Source: an uncultured Clostridia bacterium (lineage in GTDB: Bacteria > Bacillota > Clostridia > UBA1381). From it: a stretch of 64,000 bases of DNA. Positions 45,458-53,073 of this stretch are shown here, in pieces. The translations under genes and the position numbers were made by a program. The stretch spans positions 58,529-122,528 of the forward strand of contig CAKSDE010000008.1 of the NCBI GenBank assembly GCA_934444735.1, written 5' to 3'. The notes beneath the pieces are model-generated. The model was not told the origin of the DNA. It did not search any database and saw nothing but the letters and a program-made list of their open reading frames with translations. Each line of letters opens with the position of its first letter. Positions within the stretch are counted from its first letter, which is position 1.

Positions 45458-45497
45458 TAGTTTTTTTGAAAAAAATAAAAAAATATTTTCAAAATAC

Positions 45498-45526
45498 TTG
45501 CAATGTGCAGTAATATATGATATAAT
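45498..45526 (+). promoter_or_regulatory. Promoter of tRNA-Arg
   Basis: TTGCAA, 17-bp spacer, TATAAT with extended -10 TG (45518-45519). Confidence 0.7.
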
Positions 45527-45609
45527 AAATCTGTTGTGTTCCGATATATCGCTTGAATAGAGGATATATTCCGCAGGAAAATTCTATAAAACAACTGAAT
45601 ATTAACCGT

Positions 45610-45684
45610 GCCCCTGTAGTTAAGTGGATATAACAAGGTCCTCCTAAGACTTAGTCATCGGTTCGACTCCGGTCGGGGGTGCCA
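45610..45684 (+). tRNA. tRNA-Arg(CCT)
   Basis: 75 nt including encoded CCA. Acceptor GCCCCTG/CGGGGGT, anticodon loop CTCCTAA (anticodon CCT), T-loop GGTTCGACTCC. Followed at once by a terminator. Confidence 0.95.
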
Positions 45685-45685
45685 A

Positions 45686-45719
45686 AAAATCGGCAAGTAT
45701 GAAAGTGCTTGCCGATTTT
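45686..45719 (+). terminator. Terminator of tRNA-Arg
   Basis: AAAATCGGCAAG / CTTGCCGATTTT, 12-bp perfect stem, 10-nt loop. Confidence 0.85.
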
Positions 45720-45799
45720 ACTTTTCGAGTGAGAAAAGGCAGCAGTAAATCGGAAAAGAGGTTTTGTAAGTCATTTTTAAAGAAAAAGCTTTTAAAATA

Positions 45800-45828
45800 T
45801 TGCATAATCGGGAAAAATGTGGTATTAT
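45800..45828 (+). promoter_or_regulatory. Promoter for the SLH-stalk protein gene
   Basis: TTGCAT, 17-bp spacer, TATTAT, 34 bp before the ATG at 45862. Confidence 0.55.
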
Positions 45829-45861
45829 ATAGCTAATAAATAAATTAAGAGGTAATGGGAT

Positions 45862-47928
45862 ATGAAAAAATTTATTACATTGTTTTTAACAACTGCAATG
45901 CTGACAGTATCTTGTTCTGCATTTGCCAAAGATTATTCAGATTATCCGCAGAAGTTTTGGGATTTAACAAAGGAACATTGGGCGTATGCGGCAATATCGG
46001 AGCTTACGGATAAGAAAATAATTAACGGTTTTTCTGACGGTTCTTTTAAGCCAAACAGTACAATCACACGTGCCGAGTGGACTAAGATTATGGTTACAGC
46101 GCTTAATATACCGATAGGCGAACAGGATATGAGCGATATATATGATGTATCCTCTGATGATTGGTTTTATCAGTATGTGGGCGCGTCAAAGCCGTATATG
46201 AATTTTTATAATATAGACGGCAAAAAGTATTTTAAGCCGAATCAGGCAGCTTCGAGAGAAGATGTTACCGTGAGCTTGGTTAAAATGAAAGGCTATAGTG
46301 TTGACGATGTGGATTACTCATATTTAAACAAGTTTTCTGACTTAGACTCAATATCCAACAATCTCAAAAGATATGTAACGGTTGCAGTCGAAAAAAATCT
46401 TATAGACGGTTTTGATGACGGAACATTCAGAGGACAGGACACTTTGACACGTGCAGAGGCGGCAACTCTTTTGTGCAGAGCGTTTCAAATCGGAGATGAT
46501 AATAAAACGGTCGGAAATGAAGAAACGCCGGAAAAAAATGAAAACGGCGGGGGAGAAGGCGGAGAGAACAGCAAAAAAGAAAACACGGTAAATCCTCCGC
46601 AACCGCAGGAGCCTCAAGAACCGCAGTTTCCGCAAGACAAACCGGCGGATGATATAAAAATATTTTTAGACGGCACAGAAATTGATACCGATTATATGGG
46701 AAGAAAACCGTTATTGGAAAATGAATTTGTTTATTGCCCTATGCGTACTGTTTCCGAAGTGTTTGGTTTGTCGGTCGCATGGGATAGTGATACCCAAACG
46801 GTTATGTTTGAAAAAGAGGACAAAAAAATTGTAATGCAGGTGGATAATTCGTCTATGTATGTAGATGCAAAGAAAATTGATATTGGTGTGCCGTGCTGTA
46901 AAATTGTAGATAACTATACGTTGGTTAATTTGAATATGCTTTGCGCACCGCTCGGATATGTGGTTAAATGCGAAGGAAATACAGTCAACATAGTACCGGG
47001 GGAGGCAAAGCTTGTACCGCCCGAAAAAACACCCGATAGCACACCTGAAAAAAACGAACCGGCGGCATCTTTCTCGGCAAGAACTATTGATACGCTGTGC
47101 GATGCTCATGTAAAAGATATTGCATATAGAGACTATTTAATATACAGCGGCGGACGGTTTATATTTTATATAGATACCGAGGACAACATATATCAAATTG
47201 ATACAAAAACGGAGAAAAATAAATTTATAATAAACCTTAAAGATATCAGCGTCTTTATTGAATCAAAAAACTATAAAATATGTGAGTTCAGCAGTCTGTA
47301 CTATGACAAAAAAGAGCAACAGCTAATGTGTATTGCCGATATGGAGAGCACGGGATATGTGCAGTCGGATTTAATAAGATGTGCAACCTTTTCACTTCCG
47401 GATTGCAAATATAAAGGCAGAGCGGTTGACAGAGTTGCAAAAGAGGGTTTGATGAGATATAGCAGGTACAGAGTATTTGGGATGTTAAATAACGGAAAAA
47501 ATTTGCTTTCTGTCGGTTTTGGAGCTATCGGCACTCCGCCGCTTTATAATGATATAACCGCTCCTGAATTTGCTTGGGATGAGTACACTACTTTTGCAGA
47601 GGATAAAGGGAATATTTATTTCTGCTCAGACCGTTATATAAAAAAGTACGATTATAAGGGGCTTACCGATATTATGTCCGTTTCAAACTATACGGCACAT
47701 ACTGCAACCGAAAGAGGAATATTTCTTATGGATGCAACAAAGCTGATAAGAGTCGGTTTTGACGGAGAAATACAAAATGAGTTGGATTATAACGATATAA
47801 CGGTAAATGATTATAAGCCGTTTAATGTGGCAAACATTGCTCCGACTTTGTATTGGGGCGGTAATAAGAATGTTGTTTTTTATGACATGTCGTGCAAGTG
47901 TTTCAGGATAATTCATACAGGATTTTAA
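45862..47928 (+). CDS. SLH and stalk-domain surface protein
   Basis: 688 residues. Signal peptide (1-22, ending SAFA). Three SLH motifs lie in the first ~210 residues (HWAYAAISELTDKKIINGFSDGSF; SRADWTKIM-like TRAEWTKIM; GFDDGTFRGQDTLTRAEAATLL). A Glu/Asn/Pro-rich linker (about 215-265, PQPQEPQEPQFPQ) precedes a stalk domain (about 270-375, ENEFVYCPMRTVSEVFGL). The C-terminal ~290 residues resemble a beta-propeller-like reader (repeated IYQIDTKTEKNK, IYFCSDRYIKKYDYKG). It is wall-attached through SLH; the ligand is unknown. It has its own promoter, GAGG ribosome site and terminator. Confidence 0.85.
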   Translation: MKKFITLFLTTAMLTVSCSAFAKDYSDYPQKFWDLTKEHWAYAAISELTDKKIINGFSDGSFKPNSTITRAEWTKIMVTALNIPIGEQDMSDIYDVSSDDWFYQYVGASKPYMNFYNIDGKKYFKPNQAASREDVTVSLVKMKGYSVDDVDYSYLNKFSDLDSISNNLKRYVTVAVEKNLIDGFDDGTFRGQDTLTRAEAATLLCRAFQIGDDNKTVGNEETPEKNENGGGEGGENSKKENTVNPPQPQEPQEPQFPQDKPADDIKIFLDGTEIDTDYMGRKPLLENEFVYCPMRTVSEVFGLSVAWDSDTQTVMFEKEDKKIVMQVDNSSMYVDAKKIDIGVPCCKIVDNYTLVNLNMLCAPLGYVVKCEGNTVNIVPGEAKLVPPEKTPDSTPEKNEPAASFSARTIDTLCDAHVKDIAYRDYLIYSGGRFIFYIDTEDNIYQIDTKTEKNKFIINLKDISVFIESKNYKICEFSSLYYDKKEQQLMCIADMESTGYVQSDLIRCATFSLPDCKYKGRAVDRVAKEGLMRYSRYRVFGMLNNGKNLLSVGFGAIGTPPLYNDITAPEFAWDEYTTFAEDKGNIYFCSDRYIKKYDYKGLTDIMSVSNYTAHTATERGIFLMDATKLIRVGFDGEIQNELDYNDITVNDYKPFNVANIAPTLYWGGNKNVVFYDMSCKCFRIIHTGF

Positions 47929-47931
47929 GAC

Positions 47932-47970
47932 AAAAACCGATACGGATCTTTATTTTCCGTATCGGTTTTT
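47932..47970 (+). terminator. Terminator after the SLH-stalk gene
   Basis: AAAAACCGATACGGA / TCCGTATCGGTTTTT, 15-bp perfect stem. Confidence 0.9.
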
Positions 47971-48010
47971 CTGTATTACAAAACAAAATAAATATTTTTT
48001 GGTTTAGGTA

Positions 48011-48039
48011 TTGACTTTTTGGTATTTTTATGATATAAT
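48011..48039 (+). promoter_or_regulatory. Strong promoter upstream of the tRNA-Ser-like gene
   Basis: TTGACT, 17-bp spacer, TATAAT with extended -10 TG, about 30 bp before the tRNA-like sequence. Confidence 0.75.
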
Positions 48040-48071
48040 AACAGAGTTGTATCACGATGATAAATATATAT

Positions 48072-48140
48072 GGACAGATATCGAAGTGGTCATAACGGCC
48101 CTGACTCGAAAGGTTATACATCTAAGAGAACTCTTGTGAC
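48072..48140 (+). pseudogene. Degenerate tRNA-Ser(CGA)-like gene
   Basis: The first ~40 nt match the intact tRNA-Ser at 48272: TATCGAAG.GGTCATAACGG and ACTCGAAA are shared, including anticodon CGA. The anticodon stem no longer pairs properly. A variable-arm-like AAGAG/CTCTT follows, but the T-arm, 3' acceptor strand and CCA are missing. Together with the promoter at 48011 and terminator at 48144 it forms a complete transcription unit of about 120 nt. It is therefore either a decayed tRNA or a tRNA-derived small RNA. Confidence 0.6.
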
Positions 48141-48143
48141 CTG

Positions 48144-48172
48144 AAAGCCTTGTATTTTCAAGGTTTTTGAGA
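48144..48172 (+). terminator. Terminator of the tRNA-Ser-like unit
   Basis: AAAGCCTTG (48144-48152) / CAAGGTTTT (48159-48167), 9 bp with one G-T, running into TTTTTGAG. Confidence 0.6.
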
Positions 48173-48230
48173 TTTTGTATCTCAGCAATTTCTGATTGTT
48201 TTGCCCTGAATTTTGCCTTAATTTTTCGTT

Positions 48231-48259
48231 TTGTCAAATTCGAGGGTTTAACATATAAA
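48231..48259 (+). promoter_or_regulatory. Promoter of tRNA-Ser
   Basis: TTGTCA, 17-bp spacer, TATAAA, 12 bp upstream of the tRNA. Confidence 0.55.
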
Positions 48260-48271
48260 AAATTAATATTC

Positions 48272-48360
48272 GGAGAAGTATCGAAGCGGTCATAACGGGG
48301 CGCACTCGAAATGCGTTTGTCTTAACGGACACGTGGGTTCGAATCCCACCTTCTCCGCCA
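48272..48360 (+). tRNA. tRNA-Ser(CGA), integration site
   Basis: 89 nt with encoded CCA. Acceptor GGAGAAG/CTTCTCC, anticodon loop CTCGAAA (CGA), long variable arm and GGTTCGAATCC T-arm. An integrase gene points at its 3' end from the right, so the 3' part of this tRNA is the probable attachment site of the element that follows. Confidence 0.95.
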
Positions 48361-48365
48361 CGTCG

Positions 48366-48497
48366 CGGCGAATCCTTGGGGTTCGCCGTTTTCGTTTGAA
48401 AACGGCTTCACTGTGCGGATTGCCGCTCCTTTTTCCCAAAAAGCTTTGCTTTTCGGGATGCTCTGTTTGGCGGGTTTGCAGGCTTTTGCAAACCCGC
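48366..48497 (+). other. Hairpin cluster 3' of tRNA-Ser
   Basis: CGGCGAA/TTCGCCG (48366-48388) competes with GCCGTTTTC/GAAAACGGC (48385-48406). Next come CCCAAAAAGC/GCTTTTCGGG (about 48435-48457) and GCGGGTTTGCA/TGCAAACCCGC (48470-48497). Some may terminate tRNA-Ser or the opposing integrase transcript, and others may be recombinase arm or core structure. Confidence 0.5.
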
Positions 48498-48542
48498 ATT
48501 TACTTTGCAGAAATTTGCCCTGTTTTGCCCTAAACCTCTCCA

Positions 48543-49721
48543 TCAGCTGTTACTGTACAGTATATTCTCCATCTCATTTGTCGCTGAGATTTTGTCTGAA
48601 TAATCGAGATGAGAATAAATATTTGCTGTTGTCGAATAGTCGCTGTGTCCGAGTATCATTTGAATCTGCTTCATACTGACTCCGTTTTTCAGCATTATGC
48701 TTGCTGCGGTATGCCGGCAGTCGTAGAGTCTTAAATTACGGATATTGTTTTTCTTGATAATCCTTTTAAAATTATCAGACAGTGTTCTCGGTCTAATCAG
48801 CTCGCCGATTTCATTCACACATACATAGTCCGAATCCTCATGGCAATAGCCTTTTTTGAAAAGCTTTCTGTATTCGCAGATGCTTCTCTTTTTTTCCTCA
48901 AGCAAAGCCTTAATCGGAGCTACCAGCGGAAGTGTTCGGTAACTGCTGCTGTTTTTGGTTAAATCCTCTTTCACAACCTGCAAATGACCGTCAACCTTTG
49001 TTTCCGTCACTGTATGTCCGATTAAAAGGCTGTCATTGTCAAAATCAATATTCGACCATTTCAGCCCTATCGCTTCTTCGCGGCGAAGTCCGTAAAACAA
49101 CATTACGGTTATCGGAATTTCAAAAATCGTGTCATTTACCAAGGTGAGTATTTTCTGTGCTTCCTCCACCGTATAGGCTTGCCCGTGAAACGGAGTTGTT
49201 TTCGGAGGGTCAACGCAATCCATAGGATTAGAGTCAATAAGCTGCAATCTGCGCGCATCCTTAAATGCCTTATGGATATTTGCGTGATAGCTTTTCACAG
49301 TCGTCCCCTTGACACGCTTTAACTGCTCAGTGTAAAAATCCTGAATGTGCTGTGGAGTAACTTCGCTGAGCTTCAGTCCCATCGGTTCAAAATATGGTAC
49401 GATTACACCGTTCACATTATCCTGATAACCGCTGTATGTAGTCAGACGAATCTGCATTTTAACTCTTTCGAGCCATTGCTTCATATAATCAGTGAAAAGT
49501 ATGTCTTTGGCACTGCTCCCTTTTGAAGCAAGCTCCGCCTCCTGCTCACGAATGAAGTCAATCAGCATATCATACGCACGCTTTTTGTTGCCTCGCTCTA
49601 TCAAGCCGGTGCTTTTTGACCTTCGATGCCGCTTACCATCTTCGGACACCCAAGAGAGCTTCATGTGATATACGCCCTTGATTACTTCAAGATGCCCTGA
49701 AACCTTAATTTCTTTTTTCAT
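48543..49721 (-). CDS. int: Site-specific tyrosine recombinase/integrase
   Basis: 392 residues from the ATG at 49721, placed eight bases after GAGGGG; the GTG and ATG just upstream sit on that site. It has an N-terminal arm-binding AP2-like region and a core-binding SAM-like domain (about 75-170). The catalytic domain has Arg in YGLRREEAIG, YDCRHTAAS (Tyr in place of the common His of HxxR, as seen in many Clostridia integrases), LGHSDYST and the nucleophile Tyr in ANIYSHLDYSDK. It integrates and excises the element at tRNA-Ser. Confidence 0.94.
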   Translation of the reverse strand: MKKEIKVSGHLEVIKGVYHMKLSWVSEDGKRHRRSKSTGLIERGNKKRAYDMLIDFIREQEAELASKGSSAKDILFTDYMKQWLERVKMQIRLTTYSGYQDNVNGVIVPYFEPMGLKLSEVTPQHIQDFYTEQLKRVKGTTVKSYHANIHKAFKDARRLQLIDSNPMDCVDPPKTTPFHGQAYTVEEAQKILTLVNDTIFEIPITVMLFYGLRREEAIGLKWSNIDFDNDSLLIGHTVTETKVDGHLQVVKEDLTKNSSSYRTLPLVAPIKALLEEKKRSICEYRKLFKKGYCHEDSDYVCVNEIGELIRPRTLSDNFKRIIKKNNIRNLRLYDCRHTAASIMLKNGVSMKQIQMILGHSDYSTTANIYSHLDYSDKISATNEMENILYSNS

Positions 49722-49736
49722 AATCATCACCCCTCA

Positions 49737-49928
49737 CTATATCAGCATTTCAATAAGCTTAGATTTCACTATTCTGTATTCCCGTCCAACCTTCACGGCG
49801 TGCAGTTCCTTATTCTTGATAGCCTTATATAGCGTTTTCTTGCTGACATCAAGAATTTCAGCCGCCTGATCTGCGGACAGAACATCAGGATAGTGCTTCA
49901 GCTTTTGTGTGTAGTTCATCATGTTCAT
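49737..49928 (-). CDS. xis: Excisionase-type helix-turn-helix protein
   Basis: 63 residues on the minus strand, AAGGAGG well placed. The MerR-like/HTH_17 motif is VLSADQAAEILDVSKKTLYKAIKNKELHAVKVGREYRI. Such small proteins direct excision or regulate the integrase. It lies 15 bp upstream of int and shares its promoter. Confidence 0.88.
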   Translation of the reverse strand: MNMMNYTQKLKHYPDVLSADQAAEILDVSKKTLYKAIKNKELHAVKVGREYRIVKSKLIEMLI

Positions 49929-50006
49929 ACTTCCACCTCCTTCAGAAAAATGGACACCGGCTGTTTATGACGATTATTGTATATAAATATTTCTATCGTC
50001 GTTTAT

Positions 50007-50035
50007 AGTATAGCATGCGCATTTCAGTTTGTCAA
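50007..50035 (-). promoter_or_regulatory. Promoter of xis-int
   Basis: On the minus strand: TTGACA, 17-bp spacer, TATACT. Downstream lies a GACGAT/ATCGTC dyad (about 49969-50001) that could bind Xis or a repressor. Confidence 0.75.
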
Positions 50036-50062
50036 GTATTATTTTTCAAAAAGTTTTTAATA

Positions 50063-50108
50063 ATCGTTTTGTGTATTTATTGACATTTGAAAAACGATAT
50101 GATATAAT
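50063..50108 (+). promoter_or_regulatory. Promoter with flanking dyad for the DUF6076-like gene
   Basis: TTGACA (50080-50085), 17-bp spacer, TATAAT (50103-50108). ATCGTTTT (50063-50070) and AAAACGAT (50091-50098) form an inverted repeat bracketing the -35, a likely operator. Its ACGAT half-site is also present at the xis-int promoter. Confidence 0.7.
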
Positions 50109-50152
50109 AGTTACAAGCATTAAATATATTCGTTATGCAAAGCAGGTGTGTT

Positions 50153-51106
50153 ATGAAAGATAATATAAAAATATTCGGCTATTCCAAAGATAACCGAACA
50201 TACTACAAATTGAAATTTGACCAAATAGAAGAAACCGTTGTAAGCTCTGTTTCCGGCAAAGCTGTTTTTGATTTTTTGTGGATTGACGGAAACGATTTTG
50301 GAACAATATTTACAGATATACTTTCCGCTTTTGCTTCCGGCAGAGTTGGAGAAGCAATAAGCATAGCCGCTCCGTTTGTTGATAAAAACAGCTATTTGAC
50401 GATTTATATAGCAACATTTATTGATTACCTTGCCGAAAATGCGTATGAAGCCTTAACGGGATTTACCTCATTTATGGGCAGTGATTTTTCTGCACCACAA
50501 AAAGGGTCTGCCCATTATATGATGAATTTTATCAATGCTATGGTTGCAAGTATCGAGCAGAAAAAAGCCGAGATAAAATTCTATATTGATGATATTATGA
50601 AGGATAAAAAAGGCTCTCTTACACAACGCTTTGTGAAACGCGGCAAAGAGAGCAAATTGTTTGATTTTGAATTTGATTCTTATTTTGATTATGAAAATGA
50701 AGTAATTACCTATCCACTCGAAACTATGGACGATGCAATTCGCTTTGATATGATGCAGATGCTTGTAAACAAGGTCAGATTTAAGCCTTGTAAATGCTGT
50801 GGACATTACTTTATCCCCGGCGGCCGTGTAAACAGCGAATACTGCGATAGAATTATGCCCGGCGAAACCAAGCCCTGCAACGAAATCGGCGCTCTTAAAA
50901 CCTTTGATATCGTCCATAAAGACGACGATATCCATAAGGCGTATATCACCGCCTACCGCCGTATGGACTCCCGCCAGCGTGCCAAGCTCATTACCAAAGA
51001 CGAGTTTAAAGAGTTCGGCAAACTCGCCCGTGCAGAGCGAAAAAGATGCTATAACGGCGAAATCACCCTCAAACAGTTCCAAGCATGGCTTGATGATTTT
51101 AGATAA
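50153..51106 (+). CDS. DUF6076-like zinc-ribbon protein
   Basis: 317 residues from the ATG at 50153 behind CAGGTG; the ATG at 50135 has no ribosome site. The C-terminal third contains CKCCGHYFIPGGRVNSEYCD and a further Cys eleven residues on, a likely four-Cys zinc site, within a region rich in Lys/Arg. The N-terminal half has no recognised motif. It resembles proteins annotated DUF6076 that accompany integrases in Clostridia elements, but this is from memory of the Cys pattern. It is regulated divergently from xis-int. Function unknown; it may bind DNA. Confidence 0.6.
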   Translation: MKDNIKIFGYSKDNRTYYKLKFDQIEETVVSSVSGKAVFDFLWIDGNDFGTIFTDILSAFASGRVGEAISIAAPFVDKNSYLTIYIATFIDYLAENAYEALTGFTSFMGSDFSAPQKGSAHYMMNFINAMVASIEQKKAEIKFYIDDIMKDKKGSLTQRFVKRGKESKLFDFEFDSYFDYENEVITYPLETMDDAIRFDMMQMLVNKVRFKPCKCCGHYFIPGGRVNSEYCDRIMPGETKPCNEIGALKTFDIVHKDDDIHKAYITAYRRMDSRQRAKLITKDEFKEFGKLARAERKRCYNGEITLKQFQAWLDDFR

Positions 51107-51171
51107 ATATATACATTAGTGATACGTGTTTTTATCAAAAATGCTGATAATCCGACACCTGTTGCCAAATT

Positions 51172-51201
51172 GTTGCATTTTCAGCAATTTTGTGATATAA
51201 T
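51172..51201 (+). promoter_or_regulatory. Promoter of the defence operon
   Basis: TTGCAT, 18-bp spacer, TATAAT, 23 bp before the vsr ATG. AAATTG/CAATTT (51167-51189) forms a small dyad over the -35. Confidence 0.5.
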
Positions 51202-51224
51202 ATAATTGAGTTGGTGATATAACA

Positions 51225-51641
51225 ATGGATAATCATACCATAGAACAACGTCACAAAAATATGCAAGCCATAAAGAACAAAGACACAAAAATTGAGATTC
51301 AGTTACGTAAAGAATTATGGTCACGAGGTATTCGATATCGAAAAAACGTTAAAGAGGTATTTGGAAAGCCCGACATTGTATTCAAGAGCAAAAAAATTGC
51401 AGTATTTTGTGACAGTGAATTTTGGCACGGATATAAATGGAAAGAAAAGCAGGATGAGATAAAAAGTCATCGTGATTTTTGGATTCCGAAAATAGAAAAA
51501 AATATTAAAAGAGACAAAGAGGTTAATGCTGCATTAGAGGCGGAAGGATGGATGGTTCTGCGTTTTTGGGGTAATGAGATAAAGAAAAATGTAGAAGCCT
51601 GTGCGGATTTAATCGTGGCTGCTCTCAAGGAGAGAGATTGA
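51225..51641 (+). CDS. Vsr-like endonuclease
   Basis: 138 residues with the Vsr/PD-(D/E)XK layout: E24 (TKIEIQL), D50 (GKPDIVF) and the intercalating FWH at 66-68. Compared with E. coli Vsr (THGCFWHHH) it reads FCDSEFWHGY, so the catalytic-loop His64 equivalent is Asp and the zinc-ligand Cys/His are lost. Genuine Vsr nicks T/G mismatches left by cytosine methylation, and a C5-methyltransferase gene overlaps this stop codon by 1 nt. It may therefore be a repair enzyme for that methylase, or a diverged effector nuclease. It is the first gene of the defence operon. Confidence 0.85.
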   Translation: MDNHTIEQRHKNMQAIKNKDTKIEIQLRKELWSRGIRYRKNVKEVFGKPDIVFKSKKIAVFCDSEFWHGYKWKEKQDEIKSHRDFWIPKIEKNIKRDKEVNAALEAEGWMVLRFWGNEIKKNVEACADLIVAALKERD

Positions 51642-53056
51642 TGGATTTGAAAACAATTGATCTGTGTGCAGGTATAGGCGGTATACGCAGAGGGTTTGAG
51701 TTAGCCGGAGGTTATACAAACATTGCATCTGCCGAAATAGATGAAATGGCTTGCAAAACATATGAGCACTTATTTCACGAAAACCCTCGCAATGATGTAA
51801 CAAGTGAAGCGTTCAAGGAGCGGTTACAAATGCTTCACTATGATGTACTTTTGGCTGGATTTCCCTGTCAGGCTTTTAGCAGCGTGGGATTACAACAAGG
51901 ATTTGAAGATAAAACTAAAGGAACCATTTTCTTTGATATTGCGAAAATAATAAAAATGACTCGTCCCAAAGTGGTATTTTTGGAAAATGTCCAAAACCTG
52001 CTTTCGCACGACAAAAAAGCAACATTCAAAACTATTGTCGATACACTTGACCGACAACTCGATTATCACATATTGGGTGTTACTCACGATGAGAACGGCA
52101 AACAACAATACGAAAGATCTGCATTTTTACGAAACTCCCGTAACTTTGGCATTCCGCAAAACAGACCCCGTGTATATATTGTTGCATTCAGCCGAGAATA
52201 CTTTGGAAACCATATCAGACTTTTACCTGCCGAGGCTCCTGTCAAACGGGAACGAAAGGATATATTTGAAAATCTGAATGATGTGTTGGATAAAAAAGTT
52301 GATCCACGCTTTTTCTTATCCTCCGGCTATCTTCAAACATTGGAGAAGCATATTGTTACTCAGCACGATAAGGGGTACGGGTTCGGCTATCGCATCGTAA
52401 ATGCACCGGGAATTGAAAGTCCGATTGCAAATACGCTTTTGGCAACAGGCGGTTCCGGAAAAGAACGAAATTTGATTTATGATCCGATTAATGGTGCTGC
52501 CTATGCCGGTATGAGTCTAAAGGGCAAGTATTCACCGATAAACGATAAATTTATCAGGACAATGACCCCGAATGAATGGGGACGATTGCAGGGTTTTATC
52601 GGCTATGCTTTTATGGACGCAAACGGTATTGATCACTTCTCTTTTCCAAAAGAAATGTCCAATGTTCAGAAGTTTAAGCAGTTTGGCAATTCAGTCACTA
52701 TCCCCGTCATTGAGGAATATGCCATTTTTATTCAGCATTGCTGTGATGCCATGTACAATGAATTTTCTCCGATTGAAAAGCGAATTTTCGACATGTACGG
52801 AAACGAGTTTTTGCTTTGCAGGCTAATTAACAAAAGCCTCTCAAAAAAACTTAGAGCTGAAACAATAAATTTCTACTTTGACATTGTGTATCATTTTAAG
52901 TCAGAGCGTTTTCTAGTAAAAGAATTGGCATCCTACCTTGACATTTCTGCGTCAAGAGCAACACAAATTGTGACGCAATTAACCTATATCGAATGTGTAC
53001 GGCAGGAACCTGACGGAACTTACCGCTTTAAAGATTTGCTATCTTTAAGCAAGTGA
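51641..53056 (+). CDS. drmMII: DNA C5-cytosine methyltransferase (DrmMII-like)
   Basis: 471 residues from the ATG at 51641, with AAGGAG seven bases upstream. Methylase motifs: I DLCAGIGGIRRGFELAG, IV GFPCQAFSS (catalytic Cys near 75), VI FLENVQNL, VIII QNRPRVYIVAF, IX RTMTPNEWGRLQGF and X QFGNSVTIPVI. The C-terminal ~95 residues extend past the catalytic core and end in a winged-helix-like region (LDISASRATQIVTQL). In class 2 DISARM the self-DNA mark is a C5-methyltransferase (DrmMII); its target motif is not deducible. Confidence 0.88.
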   Translation: MDLKTIDLCAGIGGIRRGFELAGGYTNIASAEIDEMACKTYEHLFHENPRNDVTSEAFKERLQMLHYDVLLAGFPCQAFSSVGLQQGFEDKTKGTIFFDIAKIIKMTRPKVVFLENVQNLLSHDKKATFKTIVDTLDRQLDYHILGVTHDENGKQQYERSAFLRNSRNFGIPQNRPRVYIVAFSREYFGNHIRLLPAEAPVKRERKDIFENLNDVLDKKVDPRFFLSSGYLQTLEKHIVTQHDKGYGFGYRIVNAPGIESPIANTLLATGGSGKERNLIYDPINGAAYAGMSLKGKYSPINDKFIRTMTPNEWGRLQGFIGYAFMDANGIDHFSFPKEMSNVQKFKQFGNSVTIPVIEEYAIFIQHCCDAMYNEFSPIEKRIFDMYGNEFLLCRLINKSLSKKLRAETINFYFDIVYHFKSERFLVKELASYLDISASRATQIVTQLTYIECVRQEPDGTYRFKDLLSLSK

Positions 53057-53073
53057 AAGGAAGTGTGCACAAA

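Noticed and set aside
48290..48543. Short minus-strand frames across tRNA-Ser
   Set aside because: Their 'RRWDSNPRVR / EKVGFEPTCPLRQ' strings are the usual false translation of a tRNA-Ser and its flank.
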